Numbered from the stretch's first letter, positions 23,554-34,239 are shown. The stretch is 64,000 nucleotides of DNA from Pythium myriotylum (GCA_023091665.1 JALJCQ010000004.1:2232001-2296000), one strand, 5' to 3'. The notes: a model not told the origin generated them from the letters alone. A program made the numbers and translations.

Positions 23554-23775
23554 CGCAGGACACGTCGGGGCCGATGCCTTCCTTGTGTTTGGGGGACAGG
23601 GGAAAGTCTGGCAATGGTCCCGAATGGTCCCGTATAGGACGTATCAAATTCGGGACGCATTGCCGGAAGAGTGGTGTTCCGAATTTGAGTCCAAAGTGCC
23701 AAAACAAGGTGAGACCAAGACCCACTTCAAAGCGCGTAAAGACAGTGCACGAGGGGTGAGAAAGGCTACATGCTG

Positions 23776-26208
23776 TTACTTCTTCTTGGCTGGCGGCTCG
23801 GCGGCCTTGGCCTTGAGCTCGGCCAGCGCCTTCTCCACGCGGTGGTACTGCGCAGAGAGCTCTTCGTTCTTGACCATGAGCTCCGCGAGCTTCATCTTGC
23901 TGTCGATGAGCTCGCCCTGGAAGTAGTCGTTCTCCTGCTGCAGCTCGGCGACGCGCTTCTTCATGGCCTCTTCCAGCGCGACCTTCTCCTCACTTTGCTT
24001 CTCAAGGAGAGATCGAGCGTCCTCTTTCTCCATATGCAGACTATCCACCACACTTTCGTGCTCTGTGGCTTGACGCTGCTGATTCTCGAGTGCTTGCTTG
24101 AGAGCGATCGTACACTCATGCAGCTCCTCCTCGGCCTTCTGCTTTGACACGCGCAGCTCTTCCAGCTCTTCGCGCAGCTGAGCAGTCTCATGCTTGAGCT
24201 CTTCAACTTGGCGCTGTAGGTCTGCCTCACGCTCCTCACCACTCGCTTCTGTACGGGCGAGCTGTTGCTCCAGTTCTTCAACGCGTTCTTGTAGCTGATC
24301 GTTCTGAAGCTTGAGGTCATCCCATCGGCCTTGCAGTTCCTGGTTTTTGACGATTGCAGCGGCGGCAGCTGCCGTGCTTGAGGCAAGCTCGACGTCGCGG
24401 ACTCGGTCTAACTCGATCTGGGTCGATTGCAGCTTCTCGGAGATCTCGCGGACCTCACTGCGGAGCTCATCGATCGTCAGCTGAGCCGTCTCGATTTCCC
24501 CCTTGGCTCTCTTACTTGCTTCCTGCGCCTCTTCTAGCTGCTCGCTGATCTCAGTGTTCGTTCCTGAAAGATGATTAATAGCTTCTTGCGCTTCCTCTAT
24601 ATCCTTTGTTGCTCGTGCGTGGTTTGTTTCGGCATGGATCAGTTTTTCCGTAAGAGCAGCTTTTTCTTCCTTAAGCTGAGTCACGATGTGATCCAAATGG
24701 TTGAGTTGCTGTACGAGTTTCTCATTCTCTTCCCGCACTTCGCTCGACTCAGCACGGCGGCGGCGCTCCATCTCCTCTTGCTCGCCCTCAACATCGTTAT
24801 TCCTTCGCAGCATCTCCTCTTGTTCTTCCAGCCGCCGCTGCTGTGATCCGTTCTCACTCTCCAACGACTCAACCTTGGCTTCCATATCCTGCAACAAGCC
24901 TGTGAGCTTTTCTTTTAGCTTTGTGAGATCCATAATAACGTTCTGCTGCTGTTGGTTCTCCGTCTTCATCGTGTGAAGTGTCACCTTGAGTTCGTTGATC
25001 TCGGCGATCAGCTGTGTGTCGTGGGCATCGACGTACTCATTAGCTGAGGAAACTTCGGATCGCTTGTCGTCCCGTGTTTCTGGCTCTTCGCCTTGCTCTT
25101 CTTCATCACTGTCGCTGTCCGAGTCCTTCTCGCCCTCTTCCTGTTCGCTGTTCTCCTCGTTCAGTATGTTCACTTTTACAGTTAGCGGAGGTGGAATCGC
25201 ATCACGTTGACTCAATGCCTGCTTGAGCTTCTCGAGTTCCTCCAATAGCTCGCGGTTCTCTTCTCTCAAGCGCACATGCCGCATTGACTCCACTCGCTGA
25301 GCGGTCTCGCCCGATTCATTACTGGACGATGCATCTCGTTGCTCAATTTCGCGTAGTTGCAGTTCCAGTTCATCTCTCTCTGTCTGCAGTTTTTGTATTG
25401 CAAGGTCCTTCTCCGTCAGTTTTTTCTCGAGCTTGACATTCTCGCTTTCACTCTGCCGAAGATGCTCTTCCAGCTCTTGGACAGACCGCAGCAACTCCTG
25501 GTGCTTGCTCCGTAAGTTGTAGAGCTCGACAGCGTCATTGCTGTCTCCTGTTGGGTGTGCCCCGCGTAGCACGTCCGACTTGCTGTCTCCATGAGGAGAA
25601 GTCATACCCCCACCTTGCTGGCGGTAGCGACTACCTGACATGGATGTCCGAGAGCTCTTGCTCTCCAACGTGATCACCGACATGTCACTACGACTACCAT
25701 CGAACGACATCTCATCTGCGTTTGAACCTTCGGGCTCTCCTGGGGAACGTGGAGCCTTGCTGGTTGCTTTGTACGCGACGACTGTGAGCGACAGTGATGC
25801 GCGAGGGTCCTGACACTTGACTGCGGGTACCATGATGCTCTCTTTCGAAGAATCCTTGTTGCTTTGGACGAGCTCGGCCAGGTTAAACTCGAACGATGCG
25901 ATTTGGTGGTCAGTTCGCGTGTCGAAGATCTGGATGTTGAACACTTTAGGCTGATATAGGCCCGTCTTCGACAGGTAGAGCGTGCAAGTAAAGGGCAGGA
26001 TATCTCCCCAGACAACTTCTTTCTTTTCCACAAGGTAGCACGCACACTTGGTGACTATGCGCTTCTTGTGACGAGTGATTACCGCGCACAGCTCGACACC
26101 ATCGTACGAGGCGGGTAAGTGAGCGCTCATGCGGTGAACCGCGAGTTGAACCTTGTAGCCGGTCGCCGGCTTGCCTGTTCGGCGCGCCACTTGGAAGAGG
26201 TGATTCAT
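23776..26208 (-). CDS. NT-C2 (EHBP1/EEIG1-like) domain protein with long coiled coil (810 aa)
   Basis: Intronless. Residues 1-150 form an N-terminal C2-like domain: FQVARRTGKPATGYKVQLAV, WGDILPFTCTLYLSKTG, FNIQIFDTRTDHQIASFEFN. This resembles the NT-C2 domain of EHBP1, EEIG1/FAM102 and plant PMI1, which binds membranes and links cargo or organelles to the cytoskeleton. A Ser-rich linker (about 150-240) follows. Nearly continuous coiled coil then runs to the end, interrupted by an acidic Glu/Asp patch, with a terminal PPAKKK. The start is placed at MNHLFQ; an in-frame ATG eight codons upstream is possible. The overall plan suggests a membrane-tethering or trafficking scaffold; the partner is unknown. 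Confidence 0.82.
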   Translation of the reverse strand: MNHLFQVARRTGKPATGYKVQLAVHRMSAHLPASYDGVELCAVITRHKKRIVTKCACYLVEKKEVVWGDILPFTCTLYLSKTGLYQPKVFNIQIFDTRTDHQIASFEFNLAELVQSNKDSSKESIMVPAVKCQDPRASLSLTVVAYKATSKAPRSPGEPEGSNADEMSFDGSRSDMSVITLESKSSRTSMSGSRYRQQGGGMTSPHGDSKSDVLRGAHPTGDSNDAVELYNLRSKHQELLRSVQELEEHLRQSESENVKLEKKLTEKDLAIQKLQTERDELELQLREIEQRDASSSNESGETAQRVESMRHVRLREENRELLEELEKLKQALSQRDAIPPPLTVKVNILNEENSEQEEGEKDSDSDSDEEEQGEEPETRDDKRSEVSSANEYVDAHDTQLIAEINELKVTLHTMKTENQQQQNVIMDLTKLKEKLTGLLQDMEAKVESLESENGSQQRRLEEQEEMLRRNNDVEGEQEEMERRRRAESSEVREENEKLVQQLNHLDHIVTQLKEEKAALTEKLIHAETNHARATKDIEEAQEAINHLSGTNTEISEQLEEAQEASKRAKGEIETAQLTIDELRSEVREISEKLQSTQIELDRVRDVELASSTAAAAAAIVKNQELQGRWDDLKLQNDQLQERVEELEQQLARTEASGEEREADLQRQVEELKHETAQLREELEELRVSKQKAEEELHECTIALKQALENQQRQATEHESVVDSLHMEKEDARSLLEKQSEEKVALEEAMKKRVAELQQENDYFQGELIDSKMKLAELMVKNEELSAQYHRVEKALAELKAKAAEPPAKKK

Positions 26209-26549
26209 CGAGCTGATGTATTTGATGCGCAAATGCCCACTTCACCAACGTGGCTGTCACTTCGCCCGCGTCGACTCAGAGTGTGGTGAGAAATGTCACT
26301 GGCGCTCTGAGGAAAATAGATGTCGAGAAACGTATCCTGTGCGAATGTGCATGATCCCGCCGTTTCGATCTCCCGCATCAAGAATAGCAAGTTGGATTCG
26401 TAAACTTGCTGGCCGCTCAAGATCCAATGTGTCTGAGGGTTGGAATTTTCACAAAGTGATGACAGCGGTTGAAACAGCATACGTGGCAGCAGATGAAAAG
26501 CAACTGTATTGATCCCTCGAGTTAAACAGGGAGCGACGAGATGAACGCA
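26209..26549. other. Intergenic spacer, nothing recognised
   Basis: A 341-bp gap upstream of the NT-C2 gene and downstream of the PDZ gene, both on the minus strand. ORFs here are short and show no family features; I see no upstream exon with a convincing donor. Confidence 0.5.
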
Positions 26550-28342
26550 CTAATAGCCCATGCGCTTCTTCCTCTCGATCGCCTCGTACGCGAGCGACCA
26601 CATATTCTTGACTGTCTCGTAGTCTTCACTGGCAAATTTGGCCGCAACAAAACGCAGAGATGGCACGGTGAGCGAGAAGTAGTGGAGGTTGCCTGGGGAG
26701 GCATTGCGTTAGAAATCGAGACTCGCGTGCCCACGCAGGAACCTACCGTAACCCTTGTAGATCTTGCTCTTGATGGGTGAGATCTTGTGATCGCGACAGA
26801 GCCGGAAAGATTGGATCTGGGTGTGCACCGCTCGCTTCTCATACAACGAGATCACGCACTCGTGATAGGCCGCTCGGGAGACGAAGAGCTGCAGCACATC
26901 GAGCTTGGCGCCACCGTAGGCAAAGTACTTGGGGGTCCAGCTCGCGTTCCCCGAGGTCAGATTGCCCACGCTAAATGTGCCATCTACAAATTTCCTAGGA
27001 TGTGAGTGAAGTGCTAACCAGGTTGACGAAAGTGCAGGCACGTACTCGATATTCTCGTGAGAATGTTGCCCTGAGTCGTGTCCTTGTTGACCGTGCCGCG
27101 TTTGAAACGAATCTTCATGGGCCGCGGTGCTGTCTTGATCATGTCCAGCACTACTGCGTACGAGTCATTAGCGACGCTACGACTGTTGATTGCGAGCACC
27201 GAACTGCCGATAGTCACACCGACGCGGTCGGCCGCGCCGTTCTCGACCACAAGCTTGACGACAGCGATCTCCTGACGACGCTCGTCGCGCTTGCCACTCC
27301 AGACGTCGACGCGTTCCATGAGTACGCCGAGCTTGCGACCAGTCTCGAACGTCACATCGTACTCGTTGGGACCACATGCATCGGGGATGTTGTCGTCGTC
27401 GCTGGTGCGGGCGTTCCCCCACGAGTTGGTGCGATCCGCCGATGGAGAGAAGTCATCGTCCAAATTGGACACGGTTTGGCCGGCGAAGGCGTCGCTGCTA
27501 TCGGAAAAGAACGGCGAGTCGTCGAACGGTGATGAGGACGCCGCCGGAGCACTAACCTGGCAAGCCGATCCTGTCCGGGAAGCTTCTGGCGTAGGTGACG
27601 GGGCCATGTGCTTCAGTGAGACCTTCGGTGCACCGCTCGACGCATGCTGGAAAGCGCTCGTGTCAAAGCTCAGCTCGCCACGCGCTGCGTCCTGAGTCTG
27701 GCGGGAGCGATTCTGTCGCTCTGCGAGTGCTGAGGCACCACCGCTACCCGTGCGGTCCTCGGTCAGTACCTGAGGCGCTCGAGGTGTGTCAGCACGAGGG
27801 CTGAAAGGATCGAAGTCCATAATAGTCGACGTCTGGGTCTTCAAAGGTGCAGGCAACGGGGCTGCGGGGGCTGTCGCGAACGGGTCTGCAGGCTTGGGCT
27901 GGAGGAGATTCTTGATGCTGTCGTACATAACAGGCTGCGCACCAAGTGGATTCGCATTCCCTTGTGGCGCCATGCCCGGAGCCACACCAAACGGATTTGA
28001 CACTTGCTGTTGGAAGGGTTGGGATGGAGCTGGCGGACCGAGCCCCGTGAAGGCTGGCCCTGTCGGCTGAGTCATGAACGAAGCGCCCATGCTCGGGTGC
28101 ATTTTCGGAGGTTGCTGTGTGGCCATCGACTGGAGAGGCGGACCACCCATGGGCATGCCAAACGGGTTTGAAGCGGCCACCTGCTGTCCGTAAGGAGCTG
28201 GCGGCATGCCGCCAAACTGGTTAAACGGCCCAGCCGCTGGTGCTGCCAACGGCATTGGCGTCGGCACAGTCGCATAGCTGCCGCCCGTGGCCGCTTGCTT
28301 CTGCTTGCCGATGGTGTCGAACGCAGCGAACGGATCGTTCAT
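26550..28342 (-). CDS. NPF/DPF-rich protein with PDZ domain (558 aa, 3 exons)
   Basis: Exons 28342-27046, 26983-26747 and 26692-26550, introns of 62 and 54 bp, both phase 1. The first 300 residues are Pro/Gln/Gly-rich with repeated endocytic-type tripeptides: NDPFAAF at the start, two NPFG, DPFA and DPFS. A PDZ-like domain follows (about 335-425: YDVTFETGRKLGVLMERVDV, AAVRVGVTIGSSVLAIN-like carboxylate loop and the IKTAPRPMKIRFKR strand). The last 130 residues (KYFAYGGAKLDVLQLFVSRA to AIERKKRMGY) form a compact domain I do not recognise. NPF motifs bind EH domains and DPF motifs bind the AP-2 ear, so an endocytic adaptor is the likely role; that is inference. It has a tandem paralogue directly upstream. 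Confidence 0.75.
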
Positions 28343-28672
28343 GACTTTGTGTGCTGGCTGGCAAGGTTCTACCGGAAGGAGAAATGGTGGCTGTCGCAGC
28401 TGCGCACGTTGAGCTCTAAATGCCGAGGGCCGTCAACAGTTGGGCGCGTAGTGATACAAAGATAGTTGACGTTGCAGCACCCAAAACGAGGCGAAACTCC
28501 TCCATCTATACCCCACGCAATCTCAGATGAGAGAACGTTGGGGCCAACAAATGAAGGAGCAGTTATGCGATCCCGAGCTGCCCAACCGCTAGGAGAACTC
28601 ATCTCTGTGGAAGTCCAACATAGCCCTAAGCTTGAATTTTGGAGTTAGCAATGCAGATAAGTTAGGACAGTT
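28343..28672. other. Intergenic spacer between the paralogues, nothing recognised
   Basis: A 330-bp gap. I looked for a degenerate PDZ or C-terminal exon belonging to the upstream paralogue and saw none. Confidence 0.5.
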
Positions 28673-29836
28673 CTACCAGCCAAAATCCATGGTGGGCTTA
28701 GAAGTGGCGCCGCCGGAGCTCGTGCGTGCACCTCCCAGGTTGCCGCTGCTCAGGTTGCGAGAATCAGCGCCACCGTTGAGCTTGCTGTCGAAGTCAGCGT
28801 CGCTGTCCGCGAAGAGTGAGCCACTGTCACTGCCGAACGCCGAGGAAGTCGGCGGCGCATTTTGATGCGAAGACGACTTGGCATGGTTATTTGTGGCTGT
28901 GTTGCTGCTCGTGCGGCTAGAGCTCCCCCCACTTGGCGGGACGTCGAACGTGTCGCCGTCACTGAAGACGGGCTTGCCCGATGCGAAATCTTCGAGAGAT
29001 GGCGCACGAGCTTCACGGTCCCCAGCAGCGGAAGGGCTCTCACCTGGGGTCTTCGACTGGGGAGCCATATCCTTGAGCGAGATCTTCGGGGCAGCGCCAG
29101 ACTGCGTGAAGGCACCAGCACTGAAGCCAAGTTGTTGGCGCTGAGCCTCCTGGGTCTTGCGGCGTCCATTTGCCAAGCGCTCTGCGAGGGCACTCGACTT
29201 GCCTCCGTTGCTAGGAGAGACCGTGCCAGTCGATGCAGGCGACGAGTTCGACGACGATTCGCCGGGAAACTCGAAGCCCGCGAGCGAGACCACAGGGGCT
29301 GCAATAGGAGCTGGAGCTGCTGGGGTTGGGGCTGGTCCGCCAAACGGATCGGTATTGGGAGCAAACGGAGAGGGTGCGGCAGCTGTGGGCGAGGTCACAC
29401 TCACGCTGTTGGCCTTGCCGGTCCCGAGATTCTCGAGGAAGTCCATGCTCGTGTCGTCGCGCATGGACCCCGATGGCTTGGGTTTCTGCTGGAGCAGATT
29501 CTTGATATTATCATACATGATCGGTTCTTGCATAGGAGGTTGCGGTGGCTGTCCCATGCCCATGCCTGGCATCCTGCCCATACCTGGCCCTGGCCCCATA
29601 CCCATGGCTCCTGGCATCCCGCCCATGCCGAGGCCCATGCCCATACTACTTGGCCCCATACCCATAGGAGACATACCCATACCCATGCCCATTCCCATGC
29701 CAGGAGCAGTGGGTGCGCCGAAGCCCGGCCCACCTACCGGATGCAGTGGCGCCACGGGCGCAGCGGGCGGCACGTAGGCTGGCGCCGCGTTCTTGGGCTT
29801 GTCGATGGGGTTGAGGAAGGCGAAAGGGTCGCTCAT
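28673..29836 (-). CDS. DPF/Met-Gly-rich paralogue lacking PDZ (387 aa)
   Basis: Intronless. It is clearly related to the gene at 26550-28342. Both start M(N/S)DPFA, both have MYD(S/N)IKNLLQ, and both have ALAER followed by a Gln-rich helix and GAPK(V/I)SLK(H/D)MAP in the same order. Between the start and the IKNLL motif it has an expanded Met-Gly-Pro repeat (many GMGMGM units) not found in the paralogue. It ends TSKPTMDFGW, with no PDZ or C-terminal domain. Likely a disordered adaptor of the same trafficking pathway. The Met-Gly repeat is encoded by CAT/CCC-rich short tandem DNA on the plus strand (about 29550-29710) and is expected to vary in length between strains. Confidence 0.72.
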   Translation of the reverse strand: MSDPFAFLNPIDKPKNAAPAYVPPAAPVAPLHPVGGPGFGAPTAPGMGMGMGMGMSPMGMGPSSMGMGLGMGGMPGAMGMGPGPGMGRMPGMGMGQPPQPPMQEPIMYDNIKNLLQQKPKPSGSMRDDTSMDFLENLGTGKANSVSVTSPTAAAPSPFAPNTDPFGGPAPTPAAPAPIAAPVVSLAGFEFPGESSSNSSPASTGTVSPSNGGKSSALAERLANGRRKTQEAQRQQLGFSAGAFTQSGAAPKISLKDMAPQSKTPGESPSAAGDREARAPSLEDFASGKPVFSDGDTFDVPPSGGSSSRTSSNTATNNHAKSSSHQNAPPTSSAFGSDSGSLFADSDADFDSKLNGGADSRNLSSGNLGGARTSSGGATSKPTMDFGW

Positions 29837-30496
29837 GGTCGAGAGGCGAGTCTGGAAATGGCGCCGAGGGCAGCGCGTTCGCTCGCGATCGTCTCTAAAT
29901 AAAGCACGCGCTGCGAAGAGGCGGCAGGCGCCGTCGCATCCTGGTGCGGCGCTGACAGCGTAGCCATCTCTCCGTGATCATGTCGTGCCTCTTGGGGGTC
30001 GCAGGTCCCCAATTGGACAAAGATCACCTGCCCCAAACTAAGGAATCCATCACTTCGATGCTACGGCCACACCAGCTGGCTCCCCCATCCCACTCTTTCT
30101 ACAATCGGATGATCTCACGACCATACGAAATCCAAGCTCTTCACCCCACGTCACGCCGCGGTTAGGGCGTGAGCACAAAGATCTTCCCCTCTCTCCTCTG
30201 ATATAATGATCCTCAATACCACTGGTGGAACCGCGCTCTCTACCAGCATTGGACCTGAGAGAATGCATATTCGGTCGGGATAATATCCATTTTGGGTCGC
30301 GCTCCTCTTCGCGGACCCATCTCACTCGCCCCGCAGCTGACTGTCGCTGCCCGCCGTGCGCCAGCTTCGTGCGATAGGATTGGTAATGGCGACGCCACAA
30401 CTCGGCCGCGAGAGAAGAGCTCACGGGGCGACGGCCGTCACGTCGCGCGGGGATCCGCACGCTGCTCGCTGCCACTATTGTTCTCCACCTTCCCCC
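29837..30496. promoter_or_regulatory. Divergent promoter region, 660 bp
   Basis: Lies between the start of the Met-Gly-rich paralogue (minus) and the ankyrin/FYVE-like gene (plus). It contains only short ORFs; the frame of the plus-strand gene is open from 30356 but its likely start is at 30497. I see no specific element. Confidence 0.45.
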
Positions 30497-32584
30497 ATGA
30501 CCATGAGCGAAGGTACGGCCGCCACGACGCTCTCCGTGGGCTCGAGCGGCGGCCCCGTGGGCCACGCGCGCTCCTCCATCGGCTCGAGCACCATGCCGCC
30601 CTCGGGAAGACGAGACTCGCTCGGTGTCGCAGGACAGCGCCCCCACCGATCCTCGGTCGGCTCCAACCCGCGCCACGACAGCAACGCCAGCAACAGCGCC
30701 AAGCTCACGGCGCTCGGACGCATGGAGCAGCGCGGAGGCTCCACGACCGGATCCATCTCCGGCAGCGACTCGAACCAGAACCTCGCCGACATGCGCCACT
30801 CCCACTACAAGGAAGGCATCCGCCTCGCCGAGATGGGCGACTGGGACGTGCTCATGCGCCGCCTGCCACGCGAGCCCCAGCTCGCGCGCCACAAAGACCA
30901 CCACGGCATGCTCCCGCTCCACTGGGCCTGCACCGAAGACGACGCCGGCCCGGATGTCGTCCAGGCACTGCTCGAGGCCTTCCCCGAGGGCGTGCTCACG
31001 CGCAACAACGCCCAGTACTTGCCTATCCACATCGCCGTGCGCGCGGGCCTTCCCATTGAAACCCTGCAGCTCCTCTGCGAAGCACGGCCGAGTTCGCTGC
31101 TCGAGGAGACGCCTGTCGGAAAGACGCCGCTCATGCTCGCTATTGAGGCCGGACTGCCTGCCCCCACGGTGAACTTGCTGCGGCGCGCGCAGCAAAGCTA
31201 CGAGGACCCGAGCGAGGACAACGACGACGACCGCAACATCGAGAACACCAAACGGGCTATTGAAGTCCAGAGCCACCTGCTCCGTGAGAGCATGATGCTC
31301 AACCCTATCAACATGGTGCGCCAGAACCAACCGACGCTCAGTGTCGGCCGCCTCCAGTCCAACTCGGTGCTGGGCTCGTTCCCTGCCGAGGCGCGGTCGA
31401 GCATCGCGTGGCGGAACCCGTCGGGCAACCAGAGCTTCGCTGGCACGACCAACACCAACAGCTCGCGCTCGCTTCAGCACATCGCGTCGACCAGCTCGGT
31501 GAGCAGCAGTGTGAGCAGCCAGCCGGGCAGTAATGCCGTCGTGCGCTACATGGACACGCTCATGAAGTCGTCGACCGACATGATCGACGAAGAGACGGAG
31601 CTCATGGGCCGGTACACCACGGATGAGGAACACCTGCCTGCGCGCAGCTTCCTCTTGAACAACACGAGCCAGAGCATGACGGGTCCGCCGCCGCCCTCGG
31701 CTTTGCAGCGGCCAACGCAGCTGCGCGCCACGGAGGGCGATCTGTCCAACTATAACAGCGGGGTCTGCGGTGTGTGCTACAAGAAGTTCTCCATGTTCCG
31801 CAAGAAGTACCAGTGCAAGAGCTGTTGGATGGTCGTGTGCAAGAAGCACGTGGCCGCCAAGGTCGAGCTGCCGGGCCACAAGAAGAAGCGTTCGGTGTGT
31901 GCTGACTGCAACCTTCTTCACAGCGAAGGCAACAATGTGTTGCCGTCGGTGCCCAGCCACCCGATCTCGGGCGGTCCCACGTTCTCTCACACGCATCCTG
32001 GCTCCTACAACCTGAACTCGTCGTCGGCTATCGTGCCGACACGCGGCAACCGAGCTGAGTCGACCACAAGCCTCGTCAAGGCGAACAGCAATTCGGGCAG
32101 CACGCGAAGCCACGCGCTCAGCAACGCGTCGGACTTGCGTCACACGGTGGCTGCTCCTCCGTCCCGACAGTCGCAGAGCGTGAGGTTTGCGACGGAGAAC
32201 TCAACGGCGATCGTCCAGAAGCCCTCGCCGGCTCTCCAGCAACGTGCTGCCTTGGACCGCTTCGGCAGCGACACGACGGCGAGCTTGACCGAGACTGACC
32301 GCAACTCGGCTGAGGTCACGGCCTTGCACCATCGTATCGGTACGCTTGAGGAGCAGAACAAGATCTTGCTCAGCCGCCTTGCAGACCAGGAGAAGCAGTA
32401 CGACGACTGCATGCTGCTGCTCACGCAGACCATGACGCGCGTGGCCGAGATCGAGATGCGGATGCCGGGCCTGCGGATCACCACGACGGGATCAGAGCGC
32501 GAGTCCGAGTCCGACCTGAACCCGGCCTCATTCGACTTTGGGTACCCGCTGTCTGGTGCATACAACAGCTATGCCATGAAGTAG
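30497..32584 (+). CDS. Ankyrin-repeat protein with FYVE-like zinc finger (695 aa)
   Basis: Intronless. The Ser-rich start is followed by ankyrin-type repeats (about 110-230: GMLPLHWACTEDDAGPDVVQ, AQYLPIHIAVRAGLPIETLQ, KTPLMLAIEAGLPAPTVNLL). A long disordered linker leads to a FYVE/RING-like treble-clef zinc finger at about 425-475 (CGVCYKKFSMFRKKYQCKSC, VVCKKHVAAKVELPG, CADC). A short coiled coil follows near the C-terminus (IGTLEEQNKILLSRLADQEK). Proteins with this FYVE-related finger are abundant in oomycetes; membrane phosphoinositide binding is the usual inference, though the classic R(R/K)HHCR patch is replaced by KKYQCKSC. The start at 30497 gives MTMSEGTAAT; upstream codons in the open frame are Arg-rich and probably untranslated. 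Confidence 0.85.
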   Translation: MTMSEGTAATTLSVGSSGGPVGHARSSIGSSTMPPSGRRDSLGVAGQRPHRSSVGSNPRHDSNASNSAKLTALGRMEQRGGSTTGSISGSDSNQNLADMRHSHYKEGIRLAEMGDWDVLMRRLPREPQLARHKDHHGMLPLHWACTEDDAGPDVVQALLEAFPEGVLTRNNAQYLPIHIAVRAGLPIETLQLLCEARPSSLLEETPVGKTPLMLAIEAGLPAPTVNLLRRAQQSYEDPSEDNDDDRNIENTKRAIEVQSHLLRESMMLNPINMVRQNQPTLSVGRLQSNSVLGSFPAEARSSIAWRNPSGNQSFAGTTNTNSSRSLQHIASTSSVSSSVSSQPGSNAVVRYMDTLMKSSTDMIDEETELMGRYTTDEEHLPARSFLLNNTSQSMTGPPPPSALQRPTQLRATEGDLSNYNSGVCGVCYKKFSMFRKKYQCKSCWMVVCKKHVAAKVELPGHKKKRSVCADCNLLHSEGNNVLPSVPSHPISGGPTFSHTHPGSYNLNSSSAIVPTRGNRAESTTSLVKANSNSGSTRSHALSNASDLRHTVAAPPSRQSQSVRFATENSTAIVQKPSPALQQRAALDRFGSDTTASLTETDRNSAEVTALHHRIGTLEEQNKILLSRLADQEKQYDDCMLLLTQTMTRVAEIEMRMPGLRITTTGSERESESDLNPASFDFGYPLSGAYNSYAMK

Positions 32585-32961
32585 ACATCGGGATGGGTGC
32601 AAATGTTTATAGTATCAATCACGCAGACTGGCAGTCGGAGCAAAAACGACCGCGAAGGGGAAGCGACCCGGATGTCGCGTACGTGAGAACGGGTGGAGGT
32701 CGATCGCAGTGGACGTCGGCCAAGGGTCTAGAAGAACAGTCTCGGCGAGAGGCAATCGAGCGTGAGCATCTAATACTAGTAGTAATATATTTTATACGTC
32801 CTGACATGCCGCCGCGTCTCCATAACATCGCCAGGCGCGATCTTGACACATTTTCGCAGGCTGGCTCTCTTGCCCCTGCAATGGCTACATTTGGTAAGTT
32901 CGTTTGGAGATGCGTACTTAGTAGCAGAAAGGCAAGTGAGCTCATGACTGGGTGACTGGAG
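32585..32961. other. Intergenic spacer, nothing recognised
   Basis: A 377-bp gap between two plus-strand genes. It includes an AT-rich patch (TAGTAGTAATATATTTTATA near 32780) that may be a 3' end signal for the ankyrin gene. No supported gene. Confidence 0.45.
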
Positions 32962-33978
32962 ATGGAGGAGGCTCGAGGCCATGAGGCCGCAGCGAGCGCT
33001 TCCCCGTCCGTTGGGAATGCAGAGCCCAGTGCAGCGCCACGCAGCGCGGACGTTGACTGGAAATCGATCGCAAAGCGAGAGCGCAAGAAGCAGCAGCGCC
33101 AGGAACTGCTCCGGTCCATGACGCTGGAGGAACGCAAACAGTTCATCCACAGCGAGAACGACGAGAAAGCCAACCAGATCGAGCGCATGAGAACGGCCAT
33201 GGAAAGCGCTTCTGGGCACGTGAGGCTGGCGATCGATTTGCGGTATGATAGCATCATGAACGACAAGGTGGAGCACTGCCGATGCGGGACTGCTTCCCTA
33301 TGTCCGTGGTTTCTGACGTGGAATGAGCAACATAGGAGCTAAATAGTCTGGCCAAGCAGATCAAGCTCGTGTATGGATCTGTCAAGACTATGCGCGAACC
33401 TGCACCTTTCCAGCTGCGGTTCTTCCACTGCAGCGAGCAAGTGAAAGAGTCACTTGCCCGCTTCAACGCCGAGCGCTGGTTCGTGCACTGGCACGAGCAG
33501 GAAGAGCTGACAGATGTAGCCTCGGCCTCGGTGGGTTTCATGCATACTGCACTCACCCAAATGATACGCGCTGAGTTGAAAACCTGCTCCTTTGCTCAGG
33601 ATATCGTGTATCTATCACCTGACTCGCCGAATGTACTCGAAACACTGGACGCAAAGAAAATGTACGTCATCGGCGGAATCGTTGATAAGTCGAGAAAGAA
33701 GGTGCGAGTCGTTGTTTCCGCTTCGGAGATGTACTCACTCATTGACAGAAAACGTAATGAAGGGAGCTACCTTGCAGACAGCGGAGTCGGCTGGAGTCAC
33801 AAGTGCTCGACTTCCGATTCAAGAGTACATCCCAAAGCGACTCGACCACATCCTCAACGTCAATACCGTCGTCGACATTCTGATTCATTTCCACACACAT
33901 CGTGACTGGAAGCGTGCGCTCACAGATGTCCTGCCGCAGGTACGAGTTACAAAGAGCCACGTCGAGGATGCGTGCTGA
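32962..33978 (+). CDS. TRM10: tRNA (guanine-N1)-methyltransferase, TRM10 family (295 aa, 3 exons)
   Basis: Exons 32962-33267, 33336-33701 and 33763-33978, all phase 0 with 68- and 61-bp introns. TRM10/TRMT10 is a SPOUT-fold methyltransferase that makes m1G (or m1A) at position 9 of tRNAs. A basic coiled N-terminus (KRERKKQQRQELLRSM) precedes the SPOUT domain: RLAIDLRYDSIMNDKE, LAKQIKLVYGS, DIVYLSPDSPNVLETLDAKK, YVIGGIVDKSRKKGATLQTA and TSARLPIQEYIPKR. The closing helix is WKRALTDVLPQ. The second junction is fixed by continuity of the family's GG(I/L)VD loop into the next helix. The last 12 residues after VLPQ are unlike the family and could be replaced by a further exon. Confidence 0.92.
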
Positions 33979-34029
33979 TCATAGTTCTGCCAACGTGTAC
34001 AGCGGAAACAAAACGACGTTGGACGTCGG

Positions 34030-34239
34030 TCAGTCTTGAGGCAGCAACGGCGCGAAAAGAAATCTCAACAGCATACTGAGCATGTCCAAGATGGTAGAAA
34101 TGACGCAGAGGAAAAGGAAAACCTTGAGGATGGCATAGGGCAAAACATCCCTGTTCAACAAACTGATTCGTAACGTACATCTACCAGTCTCCGAATATTT
34201 TACCCCATCAAGAACATCAAGAATGGTATTTTTGTCCAT
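34030..34239 (-). CDS. Possible small membrane protein (69 aa), weak
   Basis: The open frame from MDKNTILDVLDG ends with a strongly hydrophobic C-terminal half (LPYAILKVFLFLCVISTILD, then MLLRFLFAPLLPQD). That is two potential membrane helices, unusual for a random shadow. The frame is open upstream to 34299, with other ATGs. No family is recognised. It sits convergent to TRM10 (stop 52 bp away) and divergent from the STPG gene at 34308. The start is uncertain, and it could be noise in a 329-bp gap. Confidence 0.3.
   Translation of the reverse strand: MDKNTILDVLDGVKYSETGRCTLRISLLNRDVLPYAILKVFLFLCVISTILDMLSMLLRFLFAPLLPQD

Noticed and set aside
30050..32143. 697-codon open frame on the minus strand opposite the ankyrin/FYVE-like gene
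   Set aside because: Its Arg/Ala/Val/His-rich composition is what the third-position GC bias of the plus-strand gene produces. The sense strand has ankyrin and zinc-finger motifs; the antisense has none.
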